In this document: positions 36,549 to 54,600 of the stretch, one piece after another | Position numbering within the stretch: the stretch's first letter is position 1 | How the letters are laid out: the number at the start of each line of letters is the position of its first letter | Assembly: GCF_902362185.1 (NCBI RefSeq) | Contig: NC_044507.1 | Location: 13,526,544-13,590,543 of the forward strand | DNA length: 64,000 nucleotides | From: Chanos chanos | Taxonomy: Eukaryota > Chordata > Actinopteri > Gonorynchiformes > Chanidae | Reading direction: 5' to 3' | The notes under the pieces: generated by a model | Seen by the model: the letters and a program-made list of their open reading frames with translations, nothing else | What the model was told of the DNA's origin: nothing | Databases searched by the model: none | Program-made: the position numbers and the translations under genes

Positions 36549-37210
36549 GATCATCCACTCGCCGTCATCAGTTAAATCCGTTTATAAATAATACAATTTC
36601 AATCAGACAGACGATTTTATCTCTTCTTCATTTGGTCCAATGTGTTGCACGCCACACGCATGTGTTCAGATGATGAGTTCGCCATTCACGTGTCGCGTGA
36701 ATTTTACGTCATACGTTTACTCTCTCCACTGTGCTTTTACTACCGTTAAAGTGATAAGAATGACATTCCCTTTTATTAATAATCTTCAAGTTTGCAGTTA
36801 TGGTTATAGCGTGGAAATGTCTCTGTGTGTAACAATCTATGAAATCTGTGATTATTCAAATTAAGCTGGATATGCAATAAATAAAACTTAATCACAACCT
36901 GTTAACATTTTCTTAATTAGTGTCAGAAAACCAGAGAGTTTTGCTCCTAGTGCGTGACGCTAAGCAGTCACAATTTAGAGGAATATTCGAGAACAACTCT
37001 ATTCACGATCACAACAAAAAGTAAACACTTAGAACTCATGAAATCAATGCAGAACACGAGGAAAGAACGACTGAACGTGTGTAACACTAGAAAATTCAAA
37101 TAAAACGCTCACTATTGCCAGTTGATGGTCAGTGATGGTCTACGCGCATGGCTGTAGTTCGGCACTTTTACGTCTGTTGACAACACACAAGTGTACAGAT
37201 CACAATATTG
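36549..37210. promoter_or_regulatory. tbl3-rnf151 divergent promoter region
   Basis: The 0.66 kb between divergent start codons holds a perfect E-box CACGTG (36687-36692), 140 bp upstream of the tbl3 ATG, and a CRE/ATF-like TTACGTCAT (36704-36712). The E-box is the MYC/MAX type often found near ribosome-biogenesis genes, which suits tbl3. Function is inferred. Confidence 0.55.
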
Positions 37211-38981
37211 ATGGCAACTGCGCGAGGAGTGAAATTTGAGTATGGTAAGTTATTTTTCTATTATCTGACGGAATACTGTGTGTGTTCAGTCGCTTGTCTG
37301 TGTTTTTTTAAAGTAATTTAGAAAAGGTCATTTAAATTGGCTAAACGTACCTATGTTTTTTTTTATTTGGTCAAATGTTTGTGCAATTTTAAATCGAACT
37401 TGGCGAGGCAATATTTTTTCCGGATCCACTGTAATTAAGAGAGGACCACGGCTCAAAGCATTACCCTTTAATTAAAAAAAAGTGTCGTGAATTGTGCAAA
37501 TCCATTATTCTGATATCTTCTTTAGAATGACTATTGCAAACCGTTACATGCCATGGCAACTTAATTCTGAATGAATGTGAAATTAGATTTTTGTGTGGCA
37601 GAATTCATAATGATGCGTGAACTATTTCTCGTGTGGTTGATACATTGTAATAATTCTTTTAAAAAAAACCCGATGGTGCAATCACATGATCCATTGTGTT
37701 CCAGAAGGAGCCCCCTTTCTGTCAGTCCACATATTGTTGACATTTTCAATGGCCACATGGAGCCCAACCCCATGTGGTTACATAATATACACGACAAGTT
37801 TATGGGTACCTGAAAGCACTAACTCATGCTACTAGGCATTCAGTAAAATCACTGGTATTTTATTTGTTTATTTATGTTTTTGTATTTCACTTTGAATCAA
37901 TAACTGTAGGCAGACCCAGACTTGTGTATGCAGACTGGAGGTTATGATGCGGAGCTTTTTGTTGACCCCCCAGACCATGACATTATCTGTACCATCTGCC
38001 AGGGGGTGCTCAGATGCCCAGTTCGTGCAGCCTGCCACCACATATTTTGCAAAAAATGCATTTTACAGTGGCTTAAGAGGTACTGTCCCAATCTGTCTGT
38101 TTTCTCATAGAAAATGGAATATATTAATGGGGATATATAATAATAATAATAATAATAATAGTGGATAAATCTGTGCTTTAAAGAAAACTATATCAAATGC
38201 CAAATCAATGGTGGTGTCTTTTTTTTTTTTTGACAGACAGGAGACTTGCCCCTGCTGCAGAAAACCTGTCAATCAGAGCTTGATTTATGTGATGTTCAAG
38301 CTCAGCAAGTCAATTGGTCGTCTTAAGATCAAAGTAAGGAAGACAACATTTTATAGTAGTATAGACCATATCACTATATTACAGCCTAGGCTTTTCTAGA
38401 ATTCTCAGTGGTGTTCATTCAGTAGTAATTTGTTGAGTACATGTCACGATATTTTAGAACCAAACCACAATTCAAACAAAATGTAGTTACAAATGAGACC
38501 TTGTGGTCTCCTTCTCAATCCCTTTTAGTGCAGAAATGAAATCCGTGGCTGCCAGGCTACCTTCCCTCTGTCTGAGCAGTACTGTCACAGCATGGGCTGT
38601 ATGTTTGAACTGATCTCGTGCCCGTACCAGGGCTGCCGAGCCCAGCTTCTGCGGAGGGACCTGGAGGCCCACTCCAGACACTGTGACTACTGGAAGCAGC
38701 CGTGTCACATGGGCTGTGGCACGATGCTCACGCATCGCACTCAGGCCCAGCACAACTGTTACCGCCAACTGAGGCAAGAGTACGAAGCCAAACAGCAGAA
38801 CCACCGGGCCATTGCCGCTGCCCTCCAGAGGAAAATGAAGAGGATGCAGAGCACTATGGCTCATATGAAGAGGCAGATCAGCCTCATATGTGAGAGTTTG
38901 GAGGTGATGGATGACCTAGAGGAGGTAGAGGAGGAGGACACAGGCGAGAGTAGCAACAGTGGGAGCAACAGCAGTTCTTAA
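37211..38981 (+). CDS. rnf151: RNF151-like RING and TRAF-type zinc-finger protein
   Basis: Four exons give 249 aa (human 245): 37211-37244, 37914-38079, 38237-38333, 38529-38981. After [11 protein letters not shown], matching human YDLNLFASPPD, come a RING finger (about residues 37-82: [33 protein letters not shown]), then TRAF-type zinc fingers (C-x6-[34 protein letters not shown]) and an acidic/serine coil at the end. Mammalian RNF151 is a probable E3 ligase of spermatids linked to acrosome formation and dysbindin. Exon 1 ([11 protein letters not shown]) is the weakest part; it joins in frame only through the second AG of 'taggcag'. Translation could instead start at ATG 37928, close to the human start. 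Flanked by tbl3 and rps2 as in human 16p13.3. Confidence 0.88.
37547..37560 (+). promoter_or_regulatory. X-box-like site in rnf151 intron 1
   Basis: CATGCCATGGCAAC has a perfect right RFX half site (GGCAAC) and a 4/6 left half (CATGCC for GTTGCC). RFX2 drives spermatid genes, so the site is plausible for rnf151. It lies about 350 bp upstream of exon 2. Confidence 0.4.
38138..38161. repeat. (AAT)n microsatellite in rnf151 intron 2
   Basis: Seven or eight ATA units shortly after the exon 2 donor. Confidence 0.85.
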
Positions 38982-39190
38982 GAAGCATCTCTTACCGCTT
39001 CATATTGGCATGGGTGAAGATATCTTGGATTCAAGCAAGAAACCAGTCTAAAATCACAGCACAGAGGCAAGATAACTCTGCCGAGTGTGGCCACTGCCCC
39101 CTTCTGCAGTTATTTTGTATTGCAGTTTGATGTTTTGCATAAAAGTTGATCAACTGCATCAACTGTTTCTTTATTTTTTATTCATTTGTA

Positions 39191-39196
39191 AATAAA
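39191..39196 (+). terminator. rnf151 polyadenylation signal (AATAAA)
   Basis: AATAAA 210 bp after the rnf151 stop and about 300 bp before the rps2 start site. Confidence 0.7.
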
Positions 39197-39497
39197 CATT
39201 TGTATTACATTAGGCTGTCTTCTTGTTCTTACTCCGTGCGAGTGTGGTGCGTATCATAATTTGAGAACACCTGACAAATAAGTGGTTCACACTGTTCACC
39301 ATTTTTTATGGAAAACCTCGCGGCAGCTGTGAAGTAAAATTACGTTAAAATTCACAGAACTGAAGTTTGTATTTATGAGATAAATAAGGCAATAAAGTTT
39401 CACGTTTCCATGCAAAACGCGTTCGACATCTAAACGTGACAGGTAAAATATCGCGAGGTTTCGGTCCAGATAAAGCCTGTCAGCACCGTACGAAGGC

Positions 39498-39523
39498 CTT
39501 CTTCTTCCTGTATCATACATCAC
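39498..39523 (+). promoter_or_regulatory. rps2: rps2 5'TOP leader exon
   Basis: A pyrimidine-rich stretch (ccttcttcttcctg) begins a short leader ending at a GTAAGT donor (39524). Vertebrate ribosomal-protein mRNAs start with such 5'TOP tracts, which mTORC1/LARP1 read. A YY1-like AAAATGGCGG lies in the following intron (39709-39718), as in many ribosomal-protein genes. The exact start site is inferred. Confidence 0.65.
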
Positions 39524-40005
39524 GTAAGTGGATTGTTAGCTCATGTTATCTTGTGACAATCCATAGACATCAAAGTAATCTTAACATGAAAAACGTGCTA
39601 TTTCTAAATTAGTCGTAGACCAAACAGTAATGTATCACACCGTTCAATAATTGAAGCAGTAGTTATTGTAGGAATTTCAATTTTTTACCATTGTTGAGTT
39701 CCATGACAAAAATGGCGGACTAGTGGTGTGCCGAATGCTACATGTATAACTACATGAGCTTTCATATTACGCGCCACCGTACTATTAGTTTGCTATTGTT
39801 ATCATCAAAACATGCGGATGTTGGTGAACATTTTACAAAAGTAACGGTGTAACTAAATTTGTCGTTAATTTTGCTAGCTGTCGTGTTAGCCTGTAGCAAA
39901 TTAGCTTCAGGGCACTGGGATCTCTATGTACGGAGCAACTGCACCACACTTAAATGAGGTATATTGAATAGCGGAGATAAATGAATATTTCTTTATGAAC
40001 AGCAA

Positions 40006-41633
<1,628 letters not shown>

Positions 41634-41651
41634 ATTTTGTACAAAGGATTG

Positions 41652-41657
41652 AATAAA
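41652..41657 (+). terminator. rps2 polyadenylation signal (AATAAA)
   Basis: AATAAA 19 bp after the stop codon, giving the very short 3' UTR usual for ribosomal-protein genes. Confidence 0.85.
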
Positions 41658-42511
41658 GTCCAGAGAAACACCACTACGTTGTACCTGTGTTTTCCTTTTC
41701 TTTATAATGAATCCAAGGTGACATCCAAGGTCTGAAATGGCTTTGCACATCCTGTCTGTTTTGGTGATGGAAGGATCATATGTGGCAGTGTCTGAATTTG
41801 AATGAATTTGTAAAAGGCCTTCAGTTCATTTGGTGTGGGATAAGTATTACAGATGCAGTCCTTACACATCATGTAACCAGTTTTGGTGATGGAAACTAGA
41901 TTAACAAAAAGGAACAATACTTGAATTTATATACAGGACAGTAGTATAAGTGGAGGTAGGGTTGAACTGTGTAGCCTGACTTAGATGTAGTAAAATACCT
42001 CCTTAGGAAGCTGTTCTGCTGATGCTGAAGCTGCAGAATTTCCCCCTGCTTGGTTTTGGCATATGAAGGCCTTAACTTTACCTTTACTTTACACAAGCTT
42101 CATGTTTGCAGTTGCACTCGTGAATTGAATCACTAAGGATGTGGTTTAGCATTTTTAGTATTCAAACATCAGCTAACAGACGGACAGGACGGCACCCACA
42201 AAGGACTGGAGAACACTGCCTGTTAAATTTGGTGTCTGACTCCAGCAATACTAATGGGGATTAGCACCTGCATGGACCCCACTGTCTGTATCAACTAAAC
42301 CTGATTTATACTAAAGCCAAGAAATTCAACTGTATGTAATCCTTGTCAGTGCAATGTATGTTTTGCAGTTACTAACTCTACATACTGTAAAACTGTTGGT
42401 ATGGAACTGGGTACAATAGGATACTAAACAGGTACTTTTCAATAAACTCATTTATTTTACAATTTCCATACATAGATAGGAGAGACCAAAGACAGACTTA
42501 ATCCATTCACA
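41658..42511. other. rps2-ndufb10 convergent intergenic region
   Basis: There is no coding sequence. The minus-strand poly(A) signal of ndufb10 is at 42456-42451. 'ccagttttggtgatgga' occurs at 41877 and a related 'ctgttttggtgatgga' at 41756, a short local duplication. Nothing else is recognisable. Confidence 0.6.
42451..42456 (-). terminator. ndufb10 polyadenylation signal
   Basis: TTTATT on the plus strand is AATAAA for ndufb10, about 55 bp past its stop codon. Confidence 0.7.
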
Positions 42512-43719
42512 TTATGCCTTTTGTGCTTCCTCCAACATCCTCTGCTTCTGCTTCATCAAGCATTTACGTCCACTGGCATATGCACCAAGATCTCCATCTA
42601 CAACAAAATATACAGCAAAATGACAAATTACATCATACAAAATACACACAAACATTTAAATTACACAACGGATTGATACCCAATACTGATGAAAGTCAGA
42701 CAACCTAATTTGACATGAGCTTATGTGATATGGAAAAAATTAGAGTATGTGGCTACTGTAAAACGCCTAATCTGAGCCATATGAGTTTAAGTGCCTTGGG
42801 AGTGTGGAATTTCTCTTAATGCTCTATTGAAAGCTGTCTGGCCTGGCACAGGGGTTGACAGCTTCACTTACAGCGCGACTGGAAGGCCTTGGTGACCTGG
42901 TTGAACTGCTGCATCTCCTTGGCACAGTTTTGCCTGTAGCTGTTACCCTCGCGCTGCTGGCAGGCGCGAAGACGCTCCTGAATTACCTTCACAATCTCCT
43001 GGTCCACTTTACTAAAAAGATACAGAACCGACATGCATTAAAAATCATATGCCCCACTCATTGTTTATGTTAGCAGTACTGGTCATTATTATACTTACTA
43101 GTCTCTTCTCCACTGCATCTCTGCCTCATAGTAGCACAGGTAATCGCCCTCTTGGCACTCAGTCAGATCAGGTACACGACGGAACTGCTGATGGTAGTAA
43201 TAGTACTTGTTCTTGCTCCGAATACTGTCAATGACATCTAGCAAACAAACAGAAATCAGTGTCAACTGTCAGGTTAACCACATTAATAGAGCACGGTGAC
43301 AACAGAAGCTTCACAAGTGGTAATAGAGAACAGTGCAAACGACACACCAATAACCCTGATGACTGACTGGCACCAGTGGACTAGGAGCTAAATAGCAAGC
43401 AACGAGGACTAAAATGCAGTATGTAAACATAGTACGAGCCACTTTGAGTGCTATGATAAACCAGACATTGTGCAAATACTTTTTACGAGGTTATATGTCT
43501 CGTAAACAGTATTAAGTACGACAGAGTGGCAGCAAACATTTAGCATGATTAGCCTGCTAGTTGAACATTACCTCTAAATGTGGTGACAGGAAGATCTACG
43601 GAGTAGTAGAACAATTTTGATAAAATCAGAGCAGGATTGGGGAGAACCGTCTGTTTATCCACAACTGGTGTGCGACGAGGGGGTTCAGGATACGCATCTT
43701 TATCATAATCCTGCGGCAT
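42512..43719 (-). CDS. ndufb10: NADH:ubiquinone oxidoreductase subunit B10 (complex I)
   Basis: Four minus-strand exons give 170 aa (human 172): 43719-43572, 43237-43099, 43011-42872, 42597-42512. The product starts [19 protein letters not shown] like human [19 protein letters not shown]. The middle keeps [17 protein letters not shown] and [17 protein letters not shown]; the C-terminus has [20 protein letters not shown]. Paired cysteines (C-x6-C in CQEGDYLC and C-x11-C in [13 protein letters not shown]) match the disulphide pairs of this intermembrane-space accessory subunit, which is imported through CHCHD4 and assembles into the distal membrane arm of complex I. There is no cleavable presequence, as in the family. 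It is convergent with rps2, and the order rps2-ndufb10-rpl3l is as in human. Confidence 0.96.
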
Positions 43720-45094
43720 GTTTACTTCTTAAAATGAAGGGAATTCGAAAACCCCTTCAATTCGACCTCAAGCCTCTATCCTCGCCAGTGCGCCTGCGTG
43801 AAAACAACGCGAAGTAGTTAAAGGTCAACGCTATATTATTGCGAATTTACAAGTTGGAAATCGATCAAACGTTATATTTTATATTTTAACTAACAAGACT
43901 TTTTAAAAAATTGACTGTTGTTCATGCGTATCTGACGGAGTTATTTAATCTTTTTTTGTATTTGAGGTCGAAGGTAAAAGGTCAATGAAACGCCATTTTG
44001 GCGAGGTAATTTTTGCTACCGCTAGGTGTCCTCAACGACTTACACAGTGGAAATAAACCTTATTCCTCACATTGTAATTGTTTTCCTCGTTATTTTTCCC
44101 GTCTACACGTGTTTTATTACTGTGTTTCCCCAGTTAGATCGCTATTAACACCATACCATAAAATGATCTGGGGGGTATTCCAGAAAGCGGGTTAATGAAA
44201 ACTTAGAGGTAACTCAGAGTAAGTAGTAAACCTCCTAATAGAAGACCCCTTTGGCTTCATTCCAGCATAACAAAGACACAGGACTCTTCTATTAGATTTT
44301 CTACTTGCTTTGAGTTAACTAACTCAGAGTTTTCACTAAACCTGCTCTCTGAACTACCCCCCTGCTTTGATAGTGTTGCATGTATTAAAGTCACTCCGGT
44401 AAGGCTTGCTGAATGGAACTGAACTGATTTGAATTGTAACCCTGAGCCTTGACATAGAGAATTAGCCCAATGAAAATCAAAGGAAAAAGAAAAAAGACAC
44501 AGAGGTCAGACCTGTTGGCATTTACTGAAGATGTGAGGGCTGTAGGCTTTTCGATTGTGTGTTTCAACAACAACTCAGAGCGAACCTGAATAAACACTGT
44601 CTCCCCGTATTATCATTACTACCATAACTTGTTCAGTGAAATCTTGTCTTGCTTTACTTGTCTACTAAATGAATAAATGCAAATGTAAATCGCAAAACTG
44701 ATCTAGATTTAACATAGCAATTATTAATGTGGAAATGCAAAAAAACAAAAAAAAAAAACAAACCCTGCTGAATCTTAAAGAAATGTCATAACTGACATCG
44801 CCCAGCTGTAGTTTGGGCTTTATCAGTACAAAGTTTTCTTCTGTACATGTATTAAACCATCTCTCTTCAGATGGCTGTTCCTGGTTGGCCTCACTGCTCC
44901 ACTGCATGGGACACGGGACCTTACCCAGGCTCATAACTTGGCAGCATTATGGCTGTTTGAAAAGTAATACCGCTCCTCAACTGGGCCAACCACCAAATTA
45001 GATTCTTTAAACCAAGTGTCGTCTTAAGCATGACTCTTAGATCAGCACTTGCTCCTGTCTCTTTCTGCCTCTCCCTGGGACTGTGTGAACAACC
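43720..45094. promoter_or_regulatory. ndufb10-rpl3l divergent intergenic region
   Basis: This region contains a palindromic CGCCATTTTGGCG (43991-44003), which carries YY1-like (GCCATTTTG) and E2F-like (TTTTGGCG) cores, 272 bp upstream of the ndufb10 ATG. It also holds a foldback MITE (44172-44361) and a retroposon-like tail ending 'aaatgaataaatgcaaatg' near 44665-44690. No other gene was seen. Confidence 0.5.
44172..44361. mobile_element. foldback MITE (non-autonomous DNA transposon)
   Basis: About 190 bp with inverted termini. The left end reads GGGGGTATTCCAGAAAGCGG; the right end, reverse-complemented, reads GGGGGTAGTTCAGAGAGCAG. Pairing continues inward with GTGAAAACT- and AACTCAGAG-like blocks, so most of the element folds back. 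I recall 'GGGGTATTCCAGAAAGC' termini as common in teleost palindromic MITEs, but I cannot fix the superfamily. No clear target duplication is visible. It has no coding capacity. Confidence 0.8.
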
Positions 45095-50554
<5,460 letters not shown>

Positions 50555-50592
50555 GGAGAAAATATCCACTCTACAAAACCACACTAAGGAGA

Positions 50593-50598
50593 AATAAA
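50593..50598 (+). terminator. rpl3l polyadenylation signal (AATAAA)
   Basis: AATAAA about 40 bp after the rpl3l stop codon. Confidence 0.8.
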
Positions 50599-51201
50599 CT
50601 CCCATTTACACACAATAACCGTGGCTGGGGTTTTTTTTTTTTTGTTTTTTAGTTGTTTGTTTTTGTTTTTTGTCTCAGTGACTTAGGTGTCAGGCGTAAT
50701 ACGAAAATATTTGTTAGAGAGAAAGAAAAAAGAAAAAGTGTAAGATAGATCATGGTCTTTTCATGAATATATATATAAAAAAATGCCTCATTTTGACCTC
50801 AAGCTGGTGGTTTAAATGTTATGATGTGAAAATTGTTGTAATAACCACATAATGACATTTGACATGTCTTTTATTGTCCATCCATGAATGACTGGAGAAC
50901 AACTGAAATTATAAAAATACATGCAGAAAACCACAAGCTGCCCTGTTACAAAACAATGGTCCACTAGATGACAGCTTCTTCCTCTGACTTGACACGCAAT
51001 CATATCTGGAACACATATACTCATGCCTCATAAAGTCAACTAAAATGTATGATCTGGAGAGAATCAATGATGTATGGACAGGTCATCCAAACACATTCAG
51101 AGAGAGTGCGCCATCAGAATCATATGACATTCCTATAAGTCTAACACTTCATGCCTTTTGACAGTAATGTAGTTTGTCATCCTGTTATTTGTGCTCTCTC
51201 G

Positions 51202-51235
<34 letters not shown>

Positions 51236-51241
51236 TGCTTG

Positions 51242-51273
<32 letters not shown>

Positions 51274-51608
51274 AACACTTTTTCTCATCCTTGTTAGCAG
51301 TTTTGCTTTACAAAATGAGGGTTTGATGGAATTCTATTTATTTATTTATTTGTTTGTTTGTTTGTTTATTTTTTAATCTGTGGATGTGCCTTCCAAACAA
51401 GAGTTTATCCGTATCCCTGCACGCCCAGAGCCGTCCGCTGCTTCTCGATGGTGATTATTCTAACCAGTTCCTTCAGGACTGAACCAAGCCTCCTCTGCCA
51501 ACGCGCATCTTTTACACACAAAGACAAACACATGCAAGTGTCTCTCTTCTTCACTGCTGTGTGCTCCCCTTTCATGTTATGTTAGTCATGTCTGTGGGTT
51601 TCCACGTC
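50599..51608. other. rpl3l-tex2-like convergent intergenic region
   Basis: A non-coding stretch with a CT/CA microsatellite (51197-51272) and a (TTTA)n run near 51336-51370. The TTTA run reads as repeated AATAAA on the minus strand and may serve as the poly(A) signal of the tex2-like gene. Confidence 0.55.
51197..51272. repeat. (CT)n(CA)n compound microsatellite
   Basis: Interrupted CT runs followed by about 20 bp of CA. Confidence 0.95.
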
Positions 51609-54600
51609 TCACTTGGACAACCCATGTTCCTCTCTTTCTTGGGAGTCCACTGATGACTGCTTGGAAAGCTGGACAGGGGAATGCTGGGCTTCTGGGGGGT
51701 TTTCCATTCCTGATGACATGAGTGGCAGGTACAGGTCATCCATGTTTGGCATCACAAAGACTTTCTGCGATTTAACAGATTAAAGAATTGCGCAGTTTAT
51801 TTTTGAGAAGCTGTGAAGAAAACTGTGATTCTGTGTCAAACACACCAATTAGATTTCATATGTAAAAAGCACTGACTTAAAGTACAACTTTAGTAAAGCA
51901 GAGTTTGTGAAGTGTCTGAAAGTTTAACATCCCGTTTAGATAAAAATGCAGAAAAATGTGCAGTGTTTATGGTGTTTAGTGTGGAGGAGCCCTCTCTGAC
52001 ATGATGAATGGTTAGGTACTACAGCTCCATGGATGTCATACTGACCTGAAACTCACACTGCAGCTTTCTCTCAATCCATTCAGTCACGTGTGTAAAGGTC
52101 ACCTCTCTCTCCCCTAGCATGGGCCTCACTCGTAGATCCAGCCTGGGAGGCACCCTGAAACTGTACCTACACACACACACACACACACATGCACACATGC
52201 CACACATTCACACACACACACACACACATTCACACGTCACAAACACACAAATAAACACAGTAGTCACGATCACAAATTCAGCATATAGTTCTAGGTACAG
52301 AGGATTATTTAAACAGGAAAAGACCGGGTACATTTCAATATTTGATATGTTTACATTAATTCAGCATTAAGCTGGGGAAGCAGTGAGATCTCATTACCAT
52401 ATTCTGTCAGTAGGGGGAGGTGGAATGTTGACTGCCAGCGTTCCAGAAAGTTCTAGCACCTCCACAGTGAGCAGCAGAGGCATATTTGAGACTTCAGCGA
52501 TTTTCTTTTTGATGTACTCATTTTCTGTAGCCTTCTGGAAGTACTTGGACTTGGCAATTTTATCCACAAATCTTAAAATCTTCCTGCTGGTGCTTCCTCC
52601 TCCATGGCTGCACATGAGTGAAGAGCATAGATGTGATCAAGACATTGCTATAGAAATAGTACACCAAACCAACCTTTTGTAGATTGTTAAATTTGCTTTT
52701 CTATTTACTTTAAAGTGAAAGCACTGCTGTTGTCCTGCATACTGAAAAAGTCAGGGACGGTGGAAGTGGACCTTTGGCCTCTCAGTTTATAACAATTAAT
52801 TAAAATGACTGGTTATTTACGTTAGAACTTTTGAAGAGGCAAAAGGAGGTGAAGAGGATGAGTTTATTACCCATCAGCACCAGGAGGGGTACTCTTTTCT
52901 GGCGCTCCCTGGGGTTCGGACGGCATTGCCTCCTCTTCATCAGATGAGCCAGCGCTGGACGACTCTTCGTCACTGTCAGCGATCACGGACAAACGAGGTC
53001 TGGAACTAAGACAATGGGCCAGAGTCCGAGTCACTTAGCAACACTGAATCTGGATGTCATTAGGAAAGTAATTCTCGCTCCCGACCTCTTGTTTTCTAAG
53101 TCGCCTCTATTCTTAGGCCCCATTTACATATTGTTACACAACCCTCACACTTGAGATTTCCATAAACCCAATTATATTTTTGCTTTCATTTTCTACGTTT
53201 ATGAATGTAGCTAAGTATAAATTTTTAATGACTTTCCGATACAAACCATCGTATTAAAAAATGTCTTTACAATAGTATGTCCCTACATATTATATTATCC
53301 CTTGAATTTCTGATGTGGTGCACGTGTGTCAGGGTTTGTAATGTAAATTGGGTGCTTCTATTCACACACAGTGAAAGACAAACATTTATTAAGCTCTAAC
53401 TACACAAATACAGCTTCCTCCAAACCTCATCTTGCCACACTGATTTGTTGCCCCGCTTAGATGAAGGCTGAAAAGCAATGGACACAGGGCTGAATGAGAA
53501 AGTGCCGTTAACTGGTAGGGGGGATGCAAGGAGACAGGCAGAGAGACCGAGTTTATGCAGGAGACTTTAAAGCGAGGGAAGCTTGGATGTGAAGCTCTGA
53601 GCTGTGAGCTTTGACGCAGCATCAGTGCCTTGCATTCCGTCACTCACGATTTCCCTTAAATCCGACACAGCTTCAGAGCTTACCACGGGAGTGCAACTGG
53701 TACCTGACACTATTCCTTTATTTTTTCTCTTTCATAAATACACATGCTGCCATGCAAATACACAGGTACAAGGGTGCTGATGAAGACATGACATATGGGA
53801 CAACGACACACTACAGGACAATCACGCGCAAATAAACACTAAAGCACACAAATAAATACACACATACAAAACACGGAGAGAGGGCTTACTCATACCCCAC
53901 TAGTCTGCTGCTCTCTGGTACAGAGTCTGCGTCTGTGCCACACTCTCTGCCCAGCTTACACAGGTTCATTTTGGTCTCCAGCGTCATCTGCAGTGAGCCA
54001 GTGTAGACCACTTCCAGCTCCAACCATAGACCTGCACACATTGGGCCAAAGCGGGCCACATTCATCCACATTCCAACAGAGGCAACGGCGTTTGGCATAA
54101 CAACATGAAACGAGAAAACACCTACCATACCATGTTCTCTCAAACAGTTTTTAATTCATGACAGTTTGGACGATGAGCATGGTTTCTTATGTATCTGTCC
54201 TAATTCTCAATGACCCAGATAAACTATGATCATGAGTGAGAACTACTTGACCCAATGAACACTGTATGAGTAACTCAGAGAGTGGACTGCAAAACTGACA
54301 ACATTACTCACAAAAAATATCATTCAAGTAGCCATACAGGTATATAGAATGGCATAAACAAAGAACACAGTTACATGACAACCAGTTACCATTCATAACC
54401 AACTGACAATCATCAGGTTAGGATGTGGCCTGTTAATTATGAGCTTTGGCAGAGTAAGTGGATTACAAATCCCTGTTGTCTGGAAACAAAAGGGAGGCAT
54501 TAGAAGACTGACAGTGCATGACAGTAAATCTGTAAATGGGATCAGCCAGAATGACTGACCCTGACATAGTGACATATGTCTAATTGTGTAACTGCACCAA

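Noticed and set aside
44013-44034. CTCF-like 'ccgctaggtgtcc'
   Set aside because: It breaks the invariant GGCA part of the core.
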